Shown: piece by piece, positions 1-7,859 of the stretch
How the letters are laid out: each line of letters starts with the position of its first letter
How positions within the stretch are numbered: position 1 is the stretch's first letter
Origin: Candidatus Woesearchaeota archaeon
Lineage (GTDB): Archaea > Nanoarchaeota > Nanoarchaeia > Woesearchaeales > JAGVZT01
Reading direction: 5' to 3'
DNA length: 64,000 nucleotides
Assembly: GCA_017608295.1 (NCBI GenBank)
Contig: JAFCGF010000004.1
Coordinates: 1 to 64,000, forward strand
The notes under the pieces: model-generated
Seen by the model: the letters and a program-made list of their open reading frames with translations, nothing else
What the model was told of the DNA's origin: nothing
The model's database searches: none
Translations under genes and position numbers: made by a program

Positions 1-45
1 TGTGCGTTGATGTATGTCCAAACCAATGTAAAATTTCGTTGTGTC

Positions 46-92
46 CACCTCCAATTATTTGGCATATTGGAGGTGAAAGGGATTAACCCTTA
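46..92. repeat. Two adjacent inverted repeats
   Basis: A perfect 10-bp inverted repeat, CACCTCCAAT (46-55) and ATTGGAGGTG (66-75), encloses a 10-nt loop. It is followed directly by a 5-bp repeat AAGGG/CCCTT (78-92). The strand and role are unknown. It could be a transcript end for a gene to the left of the window or an operator. No T-tract follows on the plus strand. Confidence 0.5.
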
Positions 93-117
93 TGATTTCT
101 CATGCCATCTGATTGTG

Positions 118-222
118 TAAAAATAAAAAAAATCCGGACCGTTACCCGGCAAAGTGGTGTACCACACCCCGAGTTATCGCCTCGGGACGCTGGGAAATCT
201 TTCCAACAATCCTCCGGAAGCT
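118..222 (-). ncRNA. Candidate structured small RNA, divergent from surE
   Basis: About 87 nt fold into a compact multibranch shape. An outer TCCGGA/TCCGGA helix closes at about 132-137 and 213-218. An inner helix CCCGGC/GCTGGG (145-150 with 190-195, plus-strand letters) holds two hairpins (GTGG/CCAC and CCCGAG/CTCGGG), and a GGAA/TTCC hairpin stands outside it. On the minus strand the outer helix is followed at once by a run of eight T and a second T run, like a terminator. A TATA-like CTTAAAAAC lies near 249 for minus-strand transcription. No tRNA, 5S, SRP or C/D-box consensus was recognised. The strand choice rests only on the terminator and promoter. Confidence 0.4.
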
Positions 223-259
223 AGAAGATTAATAAAGCAGAGCTCGTTTTTAAGTCAGC

Positions 260-1078
260 ATGGGGGAGAGTGAGCTTACGCTTCTGCTGACAAACGACGA
301 CGGCTACAGGGCCAGAGGCATTTCTGTCCTTGCAGACTATCTTGAGGGAATCGCAGATGTAAGAATGATCGCTCCTAAGGGAAACCGTAGCGGAGTGGGG
401 CACTCTGTCACGTTCGGCGAGAAGCTTGTTGTCGAGGAGCGGAACTACAACGGTCGTGATATCCACGTTACAAGTGGAATGCCTGCAGACTGCACAAATT
501 TCGGCCTCGAAACACTCTTTCCGGATGAGATTGACATTGTGGTCTCAGGAATCAACCAGGGCAGGAACCTGGGGAACGACATCTATGTGAGTGGGACTGT
601 CGCAGGAGCGAGGGCAGCGGCATTCTCGCCCCATGACATGGTGGGTATTGCAGTCTCTGCAGCGTCCGATTCTGACCATGAGTGTAACTTTGAGCTCGCT
701 GCCGAGTTCTGCAGGGATTTCACAGAATGGGTGTATGGGAATCTTCAGGTCCAACCCGAGCTCTTCAAGAACATATACTTCAATCTCAATGCCCCTGCAG
801 CAGATGATATCAAGGGCATTGCCCTGACCTATTCTTCGCTGGACAGGGGTGCCACGGGATGGTACGAGCAGGTGAAGCACAGGGGAAAGAAGACGAAATA
901 CAAGAGGCGGTGGAAGCGCCCCGAAGACACCACTGAAATCGGCTCCGACATCTGGGCGACCCAGAAGGATTACTTATCCATCACAATACTCTCATTGGAC
1001 TCATGTGCTCACACTGAACTCGAAGAGCTCCTCATGGAAGAGTTCACATTCAGGGAGTATTCCCTTGAGGCATTCTAG
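260..1078 (+). CDS. surE: 5'-nucleotidase SurE
   Basis: Predicted metal-dependent nucleotide phosphatase, 272 aa, the usual length for SurE. The N-terminal TNDDG motif (residues about 11-15) carries the two metal-binding Asp. The signature SGINQGRNLGNDIYVSGTVA (about 95-114) follows, with the conserved Asn and Ser of the active site. SurE releases phosphate from nucleoside 5'/3'-monophosphates and works in nucleotide salvage or clean-up in the cytosol. The ATG fits a leaderless mRNA, because a TTAATAAAG box lies about 25-30 nt upstream. It is the first gene of a plus-strand run and is divergent from the candidate small RNA. Confidence 0.93.
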   Translation: MGESELTLLLTNDDGYRARGISVLADYLEGIADVRMIAPKGNRSGVGHSVTFGEKLVVEERNYNGRDIHVTSGMPADCTNFGLETLFPDEIDIVVSGINQGRNLGNDIYVSGTVAGARAAAFSPHDMVGIAVSAASDSDHECNFELAAEFCRDFTEWVYGNLQVQPELFKNIYFNLNAPAADDIKGIALTYSSLDRGATGWYEQVKHRGKKTKYKRRWKRPEDTTEIGSDIWATQKDYLSITILSLDSCAHTELEELLMEEFTFREYSLEAF

Positions 1079-1084
1079 CAAAAT

Positions 1085-1095
1085 CATTATATACT
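1085..1095 (+). promoter_or_regulatory. TATA box for the response-regulator pair
   Basis: CATTATATACT is centred 27 nt before the ATG at 1117, which predicts a leaderless transcript for the two receiver genes. Confidence 0.6.
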
Positions 1096-1116
1096 TCCCA
1101 AGGCAGGATACAGGGC

Positions 1117-1521
1117 ATGAGTGATTTCAAGCCGACGATGAGCCATCCGGACATTAAGATACTCGTAGTGGATGATTCGCAGTTCGCGAGGGAGCTGGTA
1201 CATAACTTCCTCAAGGAGGCAGGCTTCGAGAACCTCATGGAGGCCGACACACCAGAGGATGCCATCTCGATGGTGCTTAAGAGGAAGCCAAACCTCGTGC
1301 TTCTCGATATCGACCTTGGCGGGCATTTTGATGGTGTCGAGGTCCTCAAGGAGATAAAGAAAAAAAGGCCTGAGACAAAGGTCATCATGGTCTCTGCCTT
1401 GGGACAGAAACTCATTGAGGAGGAAGTGATCGCAGAAAATGCCGATGCGTTCCTCCTCAAGCCGTACAAGAGGCAGCAGCTGCTCTTCGCCATCGGTCTT
1501 GCAATGGGTTACTCTATATGA
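1117..1521 (+). CDS. Receiver-only response regulator (CheY-like), first of a pair
   Basis: A 134-aa single receiver domain. The acidic pair is D19-D20 in VVDDS, the expected phospho-acceptor is D64 in LLDID, the switch Ser is S93, and the conserved Lys is K115 in LLKPY. There is no output domain, so it should act by protein contact, like CheY or Spo0F. No histidine kinase or chemotaxis gene lies in the window, so the partner is unknown. Its stop overlaps the start of the next receiver gene (ATGA), which implies coupled translation of the two. Confidence 0.9.
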   Translation: MSDFKPTMSHPDIKILVVDDSQFARELVHNFLKEAGFENLMEADTPEDAISMVLKRKPNLVLLDIDLGGHFDGVEVLKEIKKKRPETKVIMVSALGQKLIEEEVIAENADAFLLKPYKRQQLLFAIGLAMGYSI

Positions 1522-1898
1522 AAATGGTCAAGATACTAGTCGCGGACGATTCTGGGTTTGCCAGAAGCATGCTCAAGAAGTTTCTCCATGAGTCCGGCTT
1601 TCCGGACACGCTCTTCGCCAAATCAGGAAGAGAGGCTGTCGAGATGTTCAAGAAGCACAAGCCGGACGTCATCCTGATGGACGTCTCGATGGAAGAGGAG
1701 CGAGATGGTATTGATGCGCTGAAGGCGGTGAAAGCCCTTTCCACTGAGGTAAAGATTATCATGATAACCGCGCTTGCAGAGGAGCTCATCAAGGACGTGG
1801 CAGTCTCGGAGAACGCTGACGGCTATCTCACCAAGCCATTCAGGAAAGAGCAGGTCATCAGGGCATTGGGCTTTGTGCTCGGCTACATCCCCGGCTAG
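1518..1898 (+). CDS. Receiver-only response regulator (CheY-like), second of a pair
   Basis: A 126-aa stand-alone receiver domain: D10-D11 acidic pair, phospho-acceptor D55 in LMDVS, T84 switch residue, K106 in LTKPF. It is clearly similar to its upstream neighbour, so the pair probably arose by tandem duplication. It starts inside the neighbour's stop codon (ATGA). It may compete with or relay phosphate from the first regulator; that is inference. No output domain is present. Confidence 0.9.
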   Translation: MKMVKILVADDSGFARSMLKKFLHESGFPDTLFAKSGREAVEMFKKHKPDVILMDVSMEEERDGIDALKAVKALSTEVKIIMITALAEELIKDVAVSENADGYLTKPFRKEQVIRALGFVLGYIPG

Positions 1899-1958
1899 TT
1901 CTGCGAAAAGTTAATAAAGCTACCAGATAAGGTCAGTTTCACCGTCGAGGTACACACT

Positions 1959-2819
1959 ATGGAGTTCAAAATCAACAAGAAAAAAGTTGGCAAGCAGAAT
2001 GAAGATTTCCACAAAGAAGACATGAAGCTTGCCTATACATTTGCCAACAAGCTCTTCGAGGAATTCGGCAGCTTCCTCAAGGCAGTGGTACTGTTCGGAA
2101 GCACTGCCCGCCAGGACCGCAAGGAGAAGGACATAGACCTCCTTGTTGTCATTGATGATGTCACTGTGGATTTCACTCCGGAGCTGATTGAGACCTACAG
2201 GATCATCATCGAGAAGACTATTGTGGGTATCTCTGAGAGGCTGCACGTCACGTCATTGAAGTATAGCACATTCTGGGAATATGCCCGCTCGGGAGACCCT
2301 GTCGCGACCAATATCCTGCGAGACGGAGTGCCGCTCATTGACAGCGGCTTCTTCAAGCCCCTGCAGGCATTGCTTTTCGAGGGCAGGATACGGCCGAGTC
2401 CAGAATCTGTGTGGACTTATTTCGCCCGCTCTCCGAGGACACTGCACAATGCCCGCTGGCACGTGATGCAGGGCGCCCTTGATTTATACTGGAGCGTTGT
2501 AGATTCTGCACACGCCGCGTTAATGATGTTCAACGTGACACCTCCGAGTCCCGAGCATGTCTCAGAGCTGCTCGATAAGATGCTTGTTTCAAGAGGACTG
2601 CTTGACAAGAGGCATGTCAAGACCATGGAGAAATTCTATAGCCTGCAGAAGCAGATTGTGTACAGGGAAGTGAAGGAGATTGACGGAAAGGAATTCGAGA
2701 AGCTCTATGCTGACGCGAAGGAGTTCGTGGACACGATGAAAGGTATCATAGAGAGTCGCGAGTTCGCAGCCCCTCTTCCCGCTGATAAGCCGACGAAAAA
2801 AACAACCAAGAAAAAATAG
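1959..2819 (+). CDS. Nucleotidyltransferase-domain protein with a helical C-terminal half
   Basis: A 286-aa protein. Residues about 45-70 hold a Pol-beta-type nucleotidyltransferase motif, LFGSTARQDRKEKDIDLLVV, with GS and the DxD metal ligands intact. The rest is mainly helical, with a stretch near residue 170 (HNARWHVMQGALDLYWSV) that resembles HEPN-type partners fused to minimal nucleotidyltransferases. The tail is Lys-rich. The reaction may be AMP or other nucleotide transfer to a protein or small molecule, but the substrate is unknown. A TTAATAAAG box at 1911-1919 gives a short leader. The first 25 residues are also Lys-rich. Confidence 0.7.
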   Translation: MEFKINKKKVGKQNEDFHKEDMKLAYTFANKLFEEFGSFLKAVVLFGSTARQDRKEKDIDLLVVIDDVTVDFTPELIETYRIIIEKTIVGISERLHVTSLKYSTFWEYARSGDPVATNILRDGVPLIDSGFFKPLQALLFEGRIRPSPESVWTYFARSPRTLHNARWHVMQGALDLYWSVVDSAHAALMMFNVTPPSPEHVSELLDKMLVSRGLLDKRHVKTMEKFYSLQKQIVYREVKEIDGKEFEKLYADAKEFVDTMKGIIESREFAAPLPADKPTKKTTKKK

Positions 2820-2830
2820 TTTAACAAAAA

Positions 2831-2840
2831 GTATATATTA
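2831..2840 (+). promoter_or_regulatory. TATA box before the small membrane protein
   Basis: GTATATATTA is centred 26 nt before the GTG at 2862 and supports that non-ATG start on a leaderless mRNA. Confidence 0.55.
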
Positions 2841-2861
2841 CCATAAGCTAAAAATGCTTCT

Positions 2862-3089
2862 GTGGCCAAAGAAAAATCTCAAAAGCCCCCTGTCAAGCGA
2901 GGGCAGCGCAACTACCCTGTACTTTTCCTCCTGCTGATGCTGGTCATCGGCCTGGCACTCTGGCTCACAGACCTTGCGAGTAAGGGATGGGTTTCGAAGG
3001 GCGTGCAGAACTTCTTCATCACATTAGGTTTCTTATGGTGGGTCGGCTTGGTGGTGTATGTCCACATATTCCATAAAGTAGTGCTTTAG
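2862..3089 (+). CDS. Small two-helix membrane protein
   Basis: A 75-aa protein of unknown function that starts at GTG. A basic N-terminus (about 17 residues) is followed by two hydrophobic segments (about 19-38 and 50-70) joined by a short polar loop. No family motif was recognised. The well-placed TATA box and the good hydrophobic pattern support it as a real gene. It sits between the nucleotidyltransferase and tyw3 genes but appears to have its own promoter. Confidence 0.65.
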   Translation: MAKEKSQKPPVKRGQRNYPVLFLLLMLVIGLALWLTDLASKGWVSKGVQNFFITLGFLWWVGLVVYVHIFHKVVL

Positions 3090-3162
3090 GCAGTAGAGCA
3101 CGTCTCTTGCTATGCCGCGTCAAGGAACAATCTTCTTAAAGCGATGAGCATCTTTCGCTGGC

Positions 3163-3750
3163 ATGAGCTTTGACCAGGAGAAAGAGTCTGTTCTTTCCAG
3201 GGCGGACAGGTCTATCAAAGGGAGTGTAGACAAGCAGGTAGAAGGGATTATCTCGTTCCTCAACAGCTGTCCCGACTACTACACCACAAGCTCCTGCTCA
3301 GGAAGGATCTCTGTCCTCGCTCCGGGCAAGACCAAGAGAGATGAAACAACCTGGATACTAAAATCACATGAGCCCGTCGAAAAAGGCCAACTCATCAAAG
3401 CGCTCTCATCCCTGCCAAAAAATAAAGTCTGGCTCCGCATGGAATCCCTCATCCTCCACATCACATCACGAGACCTAGACGCTGCCAAGCTAATTCTTCA
3501 GTGCGCACAGGACTCTGGATTGAAACGCTCAGGGCTCGTGCTGCCCTTTGACGCGGCCCGCATACTTATAGAAGGGCACGACAAGCTCAGCGCACCTATT
3601 GCTGCAGAGGGCAAGCTTCTCGTCGACAACAACTACCTCGCGCATCTCCTCGACGAGGCGAACGCGAAGCTCAAAAAGAATTTCGAGCGCCTCGGACGCT
3701 TTGAACAGGTATGCAAAGAGCGAATCTCCGTCGAGAAATCAACAGATTGA
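3163..3750 (+). CDS. tyw3: tRNA wybutosine-synthesis methyltransferase Tyw3
   Basis: A 195-aa protein, typical Tyw3 length. Recognisable family blocks are the N-terminal DRSIKGSVD, the central YYTTSSCSGRI, a Trp-containing strand (WILKSHEP), the RMESLILHI block and a later Gly-Leu-Lys-Arg-Ser-Gly block. Tyw3 methylates N4 of the tricyclic intermediate yW-86 with S-adenosylmethionine, during modification of G37 of tRNA-Phe. The tRNA-Phe gene lies about 17 kb away in this window. The other wybutosine enzymes (Trm5, Taw1, Taw2) are not here. Confidence 0.9.
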   Translation: MSFDQEKESVLSRADRSIKGSVDKQVEGIISFLNSCPDYYTTSSCSGRISVLAPGKTKRDETTWILKSHEPVEKGQLIKALSSLPKNKVWLRMESLILHITSRDLDAAKLILQCAQDSGLKRSGLVLPFDAARILIEGHDKLSAPIAAEGKLLVDNNYLAHLLDEANAKLKKNFERLGRFEQVCKERISVEKSTD

Positions 3751-3790
3751 CTCCTTCTTCCCGCCAGTATACAATATACAAAAAACAAAA

Positions 3791-3801
3791 AATATTTAAA
3801 C
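3791..3801 (+). promoter_or_regulatory. TATA box for the basic DNA-binding-like protein
   Basis: AATATTTAAAC predicts a start of transcription near 3823 and a leader of about 45 nt. The leader ends in the strong Shine-Dalgarno AAAGGAG, 8 nt before the ATG at 3869, so this gene is not leaderless, unlike many neighbours. Confidence 0.6.
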
Positions 3802-3868
3802 ATCATAATTCACAAATCGAAGAACGGCGAGGCTCATCGTCGTCGACAATTTACAAAAGGAGAACAAC

Positions 3869-4168
3869 ATGGCGAAAGCAAAAAAAGTAGCAAAGGTTGG
3901 CGTCAAGAAAGTAGCCGGCTACCTCTATTTTGTAGACAAGCAAGGCGACATCTCCCGTGTGGCGATGTCCCGTGGCGGAGTCCGCAGAAAGAAAAAGAAG
4001 GTTGTCCGAAAGAAGGCCACTACTCGGCGCAAGACCACCGCCAGGCGCACTGTGCGGAAGAAGACCACTGCGAGGAAGAAGACTACCAGGAGAAAAGCTC
4101 CTGCTAGAAAGCCTGTTCGCAGGTCTGCAAAAAAGACTACCCGACGCCCGGCAAGGCGCAGAAGGTAA
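3869..4168 (+). CDS. Histone H1-like basic protein
   Basis: A 99-aa protein. A short N-terminal segment with GYLYFVDKQGDISRVAM (about 17-33) precedes a tail made almost wholly of Lys, Arg, Thr and Ala (KKTTARRK-like units) to the end. Such tails resemble bacterial Hc1/Hc2 and eukaryotic H1 C-termini, which coat DNA or RNA. The aromatic N-terminal block is the only folded-looking part. Strong TATA box, strong RBS and a T-rich terminator downstream suggest a highly expressed single gene. A chromatin role is inference; ribosome or RNA binding is also possible. Confidence 0.75.
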   Translation: MAKAKKVAKVGVKKVAGYLYFVDKQGDISRVAMSRGGVRRKKKKVVRKKATTRRKTTARRTVRKKTTARKKTTRRKAPARKPVRRSAKKTTRRPARRRR

Positions 4169-4183
4169 GTTTTCCCCCTAAAA

Positions 4184-4213
4184 TTTTATTTTTTTTCTTT
4201 CTTGATTTTTTTG
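4184..4213 (+). terminator. T-rich terminator after the basic protein gene
   Basis: Long T tracts broken by a few other bases begin 15 nt after the stop codon, as expected for archaeal U-tract termination. Confidence 0.55.
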
Positions 4214-4243
4214 TCACAGTTACCTCTTCTTGACCCCAATTGT

Positions 4244-4252
4244 CCTTATAAG
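4244..4252 (+). promoter_or_regulatory. TATA box that decides the start of the zincin gene
   Basis: CCTTATAAG is centred 30 nt before the ATG at 4278. A start at the in-frame upstream ATG (4230) would put the box inside the gene, so the shorter protein is favoured. Confidence 0.55.
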
Positions 4253-4277
4253 CGCAGAAATCCTTCTTACATATAGG

Positions 4278-5132
4278 ATGACATATCTGTCCGGCTCAGG
4301 CCAGGGGGCGTATATCCCCACTCACCAAGCGTCGTACCTTCCCGAGGGAATCGGGAGTATTGCCATATACGAATCCATAGGTGCCCCCGGCCAGGGTGGA
4401 CAGGTATACATCTCGAACCTGGAGGTGAAAGTTGAAACTGTGGAATCTAAGTCATGGGAAGCTGGAAGGGCTTCGAGTCTGGAAGAGTACGTCTCCGTAC
4501 CCTCCCCCGAGGAACATTACTGCAACCGACTCACTTCTGACTACGTCTTCAGTCCGAAGCCCTTCCTCAGGCCCATGAGGCCAAGCTGCCAGTTCATCGG
4601 TGAGGCATCTGATGTCGAGGAATATGTGCGAGAGGCCTTCCGCGAGACCACAGGCAGCGAACTGCCGGATGACATCACCTTCCACGTATGCTCACCATTT
4701 GAATTGAAACGGATTCACAAGCAGTTCTCAGGCTCATGGAGCCCGGGCATCATGGGCTTTGCCATCAACCGCGTAGGAAAGGGGCAGAGCGAGATTTTCG
4801 TGAAAGAAAACTTCCTCGACGAGCTTCTTATTATCATAGGCCACGAGGTCGGCCATGTTATGTCCGAACCTCTGCCGAGCAAGCGGGACGAGGAGGCAAA
4901 GGCTTTTGCCTTTGAGATGGCCTGGATTCACGCTCTCCACGAGAAGAATATCGCTGGTCTCAGAGAGAACCTTGTCCTCGACACTAAGCCCGCCTCTAAC
5001 GGACTCCACGATGTCGCATTCTCCTTTATCCAGAAGCTTCTCGACTCAGGTAGGCAGGCATTCGACATCTTCTCAGGGCTTGTCAGCGGAAATATCTCCC
5101 TTGAGCAGCGCCTCGAGTTTATTCCTTGTTGA
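4278..5132 (+). CDS. Predicted zinc metalloprotease (HEVGH)
   Basis: A 284-aa protein from the TATA-supported start. The sequence IIGHEVGHVMSE (around residue 195) gives two His and the catalytic Glu of a zincin. A following acidic run (KRDEEAKAFAFEMAW) offers the third ligand in the style of gluzincins. The N-terminal half has a beta-rich look and several Cys but no recognised domain. No signal peptide remains after the start correction, so a cytosolic place is likely. It does not share the EGFAE and GYxFF motifs of the other zincins in the window and so is a separate family. Confidence 0.65.
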   Translation: MTYLSGSGQGAYIPTHQASYLPEGIGSIAIYESIGAPGQGGQVYISNLEVKVETVESKSWEAGRASSLEEYVSVPSPEEHYCNRLTSDYVFSPKPFLRPMRPSCQFIGEASDVEEYVREAFRETTGSELPDDITFHVCSPFELKRIHKQFSGSWSPGIMGFAINRVGKGQSEIFVKENFLDELLIIIGHEVGHVMSEPLPSKRDEEAKAFAFEMAWIHALHEKNIAGLRENLVLDTKPASNGLHDVAFSFIQKLLDSGRQAFDIFSGLVSGNISLEQRLEFIPC

Positions 5133-5163
5133 TTTAGTCATTTCTTAGTAGTAAAAACAGAAA

Positions 5164-5174
5164 GATTTATATAC
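5164..5174 (+). promoter_or_regulatory. TATA box before the 125-aa basic protein
   Basis: GATTTATATAC with a leader of about 18 nt containing AAAGGTGAT before the ATG at 5209. Confidence 0.6.
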
Positions 5175-5208
5175 TTCAAAACCCCTTTATTCTCTATAAA
5201 GGTGATTC

Positions 5209-5586
5209 ATGATGAGTAGGCGATATATGGCGGCGATTCCGGTTCGGACAGACGGCAGAAGGCAGAATGTTCTCTATCCAGCTGAAACAGATCCTCTTGC
5301 AGGAATCTATCAGAAGCTTCAGGAAGTGTACCATAATACAACTGAAGATGTGCAGCAAGCCTTCCAGTCTGCAGTGGAACCCCTCATAGGAGAGTTAGAG
5401 GCTCTCGTAATACAGTTCAGCGGGAATGACCACTATTCCAACAAAGGAGGCCACAAGGAGCGCTCCATAGCGAATGACAGGAGAAAGAGCGGGGGCCACA
5501 ACAAGCACTGGAAGAAAGAAGATAAAAAGCAAAGGGAACGCGGATACCGCGAGAATAAACAGCGCAGGGAGAAGCGCAACAAGTAA
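5209..5586 (+). CDS. Unknown protein with a strongly basic C-terminal tail
   Basis: A 125-aa protein with no recognised family. Residues about 20-70 look helical and amphipathic (KLQEVYHNTTEDVQQAFQSA). The last 45 residues are rich in Lys, Arg, Gly and His (GGHNKHWKKEDKKQRERG), which suggests contact with nucleic acid or the ribosome. AAAGGTGAT lies before the two adjacent ATG codons; either could be used. Its own promoter and the next gene's own promoter suggest a single-gene transcript. Confidence 0.65.
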   Translation: MMSRRYMAAIPVRTDGRRQNVLYPAETDPLAGIYQKLQEVYHNTTEDVQQAFQSAVEPLIGELEALVIQFSGNDHYSNKGGHKERSIANDRRKSGGHNKHWKKEDKKQRERGYRENKQRREKRNK

Positions 5587-5614
5587 TTCTTCTGAGAATA
5601 GTCTTTTCAGAAAC

Positions 5615-5625
5615 CTATTTATAGC
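5615..5625 (+). promoter_or_regulatory. TATA box for metG
   Basis: CTATTTATAGC is centred 27 nt before the metG ATG at 5647, so a leaderless mRNA is predicted. Confidence 0.6.
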
Positions 5626-5646
5626 ATTATCCTCCTACGGGAAGGC

Positions 5647-7839
5647 ATGTCACAATCCAAGAAATCAGGAACAAAGAAAGTAAAAAAGGCGGGGCGCCGG
5701 ATTCTCGTCACGAGCGCGCTGCCCTATGTGAACAACGTGCCTCATCTCGGCAATATCATCGGCTGCGTGCTGTCAGCAGACGTGTTCGCGAGGTTCTGCC
5801 GCTCAAGAGGCTACGAAACCCTGTACATCTGCGGCACTGACGAGCACGGCACCACAACAGAAACCAAAGCCCTCGAAGAGGGAGTCACTCCAGTTGAGAT
5901 CTGCGACAAATACTATGCCCTTCACAAGGAAATCTACGAGTGGTTCAACTGCACATTTGACGCCTTTGGCAGGACGTCGAAGCCAGTGCACCACCGCATA
6001 ACCAAGGACATATTCTCAGTGCTCCACAAGAACAGCTACATCGTCAAGAAGACAGTAGAGCAGTCATACTGTGAGAAGTGCGAGCGCTTCCTCGCCGACA
6101 GGTTTGTCGAGGGAGAATGCCCGCACTGCCAGTACGAGGACGCCCGAGGAGACCAGTGCGAGTCCTGCAGCAAGCTTCTCACTCCGACAGAACTGAAAAA
6201 GCCCAAATGCAAGGTGTGCTCATCAACTCCAAAAGTAAAGAAGTCCACGCACCTCTTCCTCAACCTCGAAAAGCTCCAGCCCCAGCTTGAGAAATGGGTA
6301 GGGGCACAGTCAGGAGAGGGCTACTGGACCGACAATGCCAGAACCGTAACTACAGGATGGTTCAAGGAAGGCCTCAAGCCGAGGGCAATAACGAGAGACC
6401 TCAACTGGGGAGTGAGTGTTCCCCTGGAAGGATTCGAGAGCAAGGTGTTCTATGTGTGGTTCGACGCTCCTATTGGCTACATCTCCATCACAGCAGACGC
6501 CTTTGAGGACTGGGAGCGCTGGTGGAAATCCAAGGACGTCGAGCTCTACCAGTTCATGGCGAAGGACAACATACCTTTCCACACTATTCTCTTTCCTGGT
6601 ACACTCATAGGCACACAGGATTCGTGGACCATGCTCAAGCACATCAACTCGACAGAGTACCTCAACTACGAGGCAGGAAAGTTCTCCAAGTCGAGAAACA
6701 TCGGCGTTTTCGGCAATGACGCGATGGACTCAGGCATTCCAGTCGACGTGTGGAGATACTACCTGTTGGTCAACAGGCCTGAACGGTCAGACTCGACATT
6801 CACCTGGGACGATTTTGGTGAGAGATTGAACAACGAGCTTGTCGCCAACATAGGCAACTTCGTCAACCGCCTCATGAGCTTCCTCAACAGGTTCAATGAC
6901 AGCGCGATTCCAGACGTGAACCTCACCAAGCATGAGGAGGGTTTCTGGAAGGACGTGGTCGAGAGGGAAGAAAAGATAACTGAACTACTCGAGCAGGTCA
7001 AGCTGAGAGACGCACTGAAAGAAATCATGTCGCTGAGCAAGCAGGGCAACGGCTTCTTCCAGAAGAGCGAGCCCTGGAGGGTCATCAAAAAGGAACCTGA
7101 GCAGGCAAAGGCAGCACTGCTCGCGATGGCCTATCTGGTGAAGGACCTCGCAATCCTCATCGAGCCCTTCCTGCCAGACACCTCGAAAGAGATGTTCAGG
7201 CAGCTCAATATCGAGCCGCGCACCTGGGAAGACTTAGGAGTACACTCCCTAGAGGGAGGCAAGAGAGTAGAGAAGGCAGAGCCCATCTTCTCCAAGATAG
7301 AGGCAGACACGCTTAGGGAACTGAGGCGAAAGTTCTCAGGAGAATATGTCGAGGAAAAACCAACAATGGACTCGCCAATAGACCGGCTCAACCTCAGGAC
7401 AGCGCGCGTCCTCGAGATAAAGGACCATCCAGATGCTGACAAGCTCTATGTCATGACTATCGACTTAGGGACTGAGACTCGCCAGCTCGTCGCAGGGCTG
7501 AAAGGGCATTATACAAAAGAGGAGCTGCAGGACAGCATACTTGTTGTGGTGACCAATCTCAAGCCAGCGAAACTGAGAGGAGTGTATTCGCAGGGAATGC
7601 TTCTCGCAGCTGAGCAGGACTCTATTGTTGAATGCCTTTCTCCTAATGTGAAGCCGGGTATCCGTATCGGCCTGGGAGAATATATCCCTACATCAGAGCC
7701 AGAAGAGCTCGAGTTCCCCGAGTTCAAGAAGTTCCTGCTCACTGTGAGCGACAGCATTGCACATCTTGACGGCAAGCCCCTCACTGTCAAGGGAAAGCCC
7801 ATCACTTTGGAAAAAGTAAATAAAGGACCTATACTATAA
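5647..7839 (+). CDS. metG: Methionyl-tRNA synthetase with C-terminal tRNA-binding domain
   Basis: A 730-aa protein that charges tRNA-Met. The class I HIGH-like box is PHLGN (around residue 32), and the KMSKS equivalent is KFSKS (around 343). Between them an insert carries two zinc knuckles of CxxC pairs (around 139-197). The anticodon-binding helical bundle follows. The last 115 residues or so form an EMAP-II/Trbp111-like OB-fold (DRLNLRTARVLEIKDHPDAD and NLKPAKLRGVYSQGM), fused as in many bacteria and some archaea. The N-terminal 16 residues are basic. All catalytic motifs are present. Confidence 0.96.
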   Translation: MSQSKKSGTKKVKKAGRRILVTSALPYVNNVPHLGNIIGCVLSADVFARFCRSRGYETLYICGTDEHGTTTETKALEEGVTPVEICDKYYALHKEIYEWFNCTFDAFGRTSKPVHHRITKDIFSVLHKNSYIVKKTVEQSYCEKCERFLADRFVEGECPHCQYEDARGDQCESCSKLLTPTELKKPKCKVCSSTPKVKKSTHLFLNLEKLQPQLEKWVGAQSGEGYWTDNARTVTTGWFKEGLKPRAITRDLNWGVSVPLEGFESKVFYVWFDAPIGYISITADAFEDWERWWKSKDVELYQFMAKDNIPFHTILFPGTLIGTQDSWTMLKHINSTEYLNYEAGKFSKSRNIGVFGNDAMDSGIPVDVWRYYLLVNRPERSDSTFTWDDFGERLNNELVANIGNFVNRLMSFLNRFNDSAIPDVNLTKHEEGFWKDVVEREEKITELLEQVKLRDALKEIMSLSKQGNGFFQKSEPWRVIKKEPEQAKAALLAMAYLVKDLAILIEPFLPDTSKEMFRQLNIEPRTWEDLGVHSLEGGKRVEKAEPIFSKIEADTLRELRRKFSGEYVEEKPTMDSPIDRLNLRTARVLEIKDHPDADKLYVMTIDLGTETRQLVAGLKGHYTKEELQDSILVVVTNLKPAKLRGVYSQGMLLAAEQDSIVECLSPNVKPGIRIGLGEYIPTSEPEELEFPEFKKFLLTVSDSIAHLDGKPLTVKGKPITLEKVNKGPIL

Positions 7840-7859
7840 ATCCATTAGGGGAGGCTTTA

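Noticed and set aside
1..64. Possible minus-strand ORF running off the left edge (start near 64, MPNNWRWTQRN...)
   Set aside because: Only 21 codons are visible, no RBS, and the start sits inside the inverted repeat. It cannot be supported.
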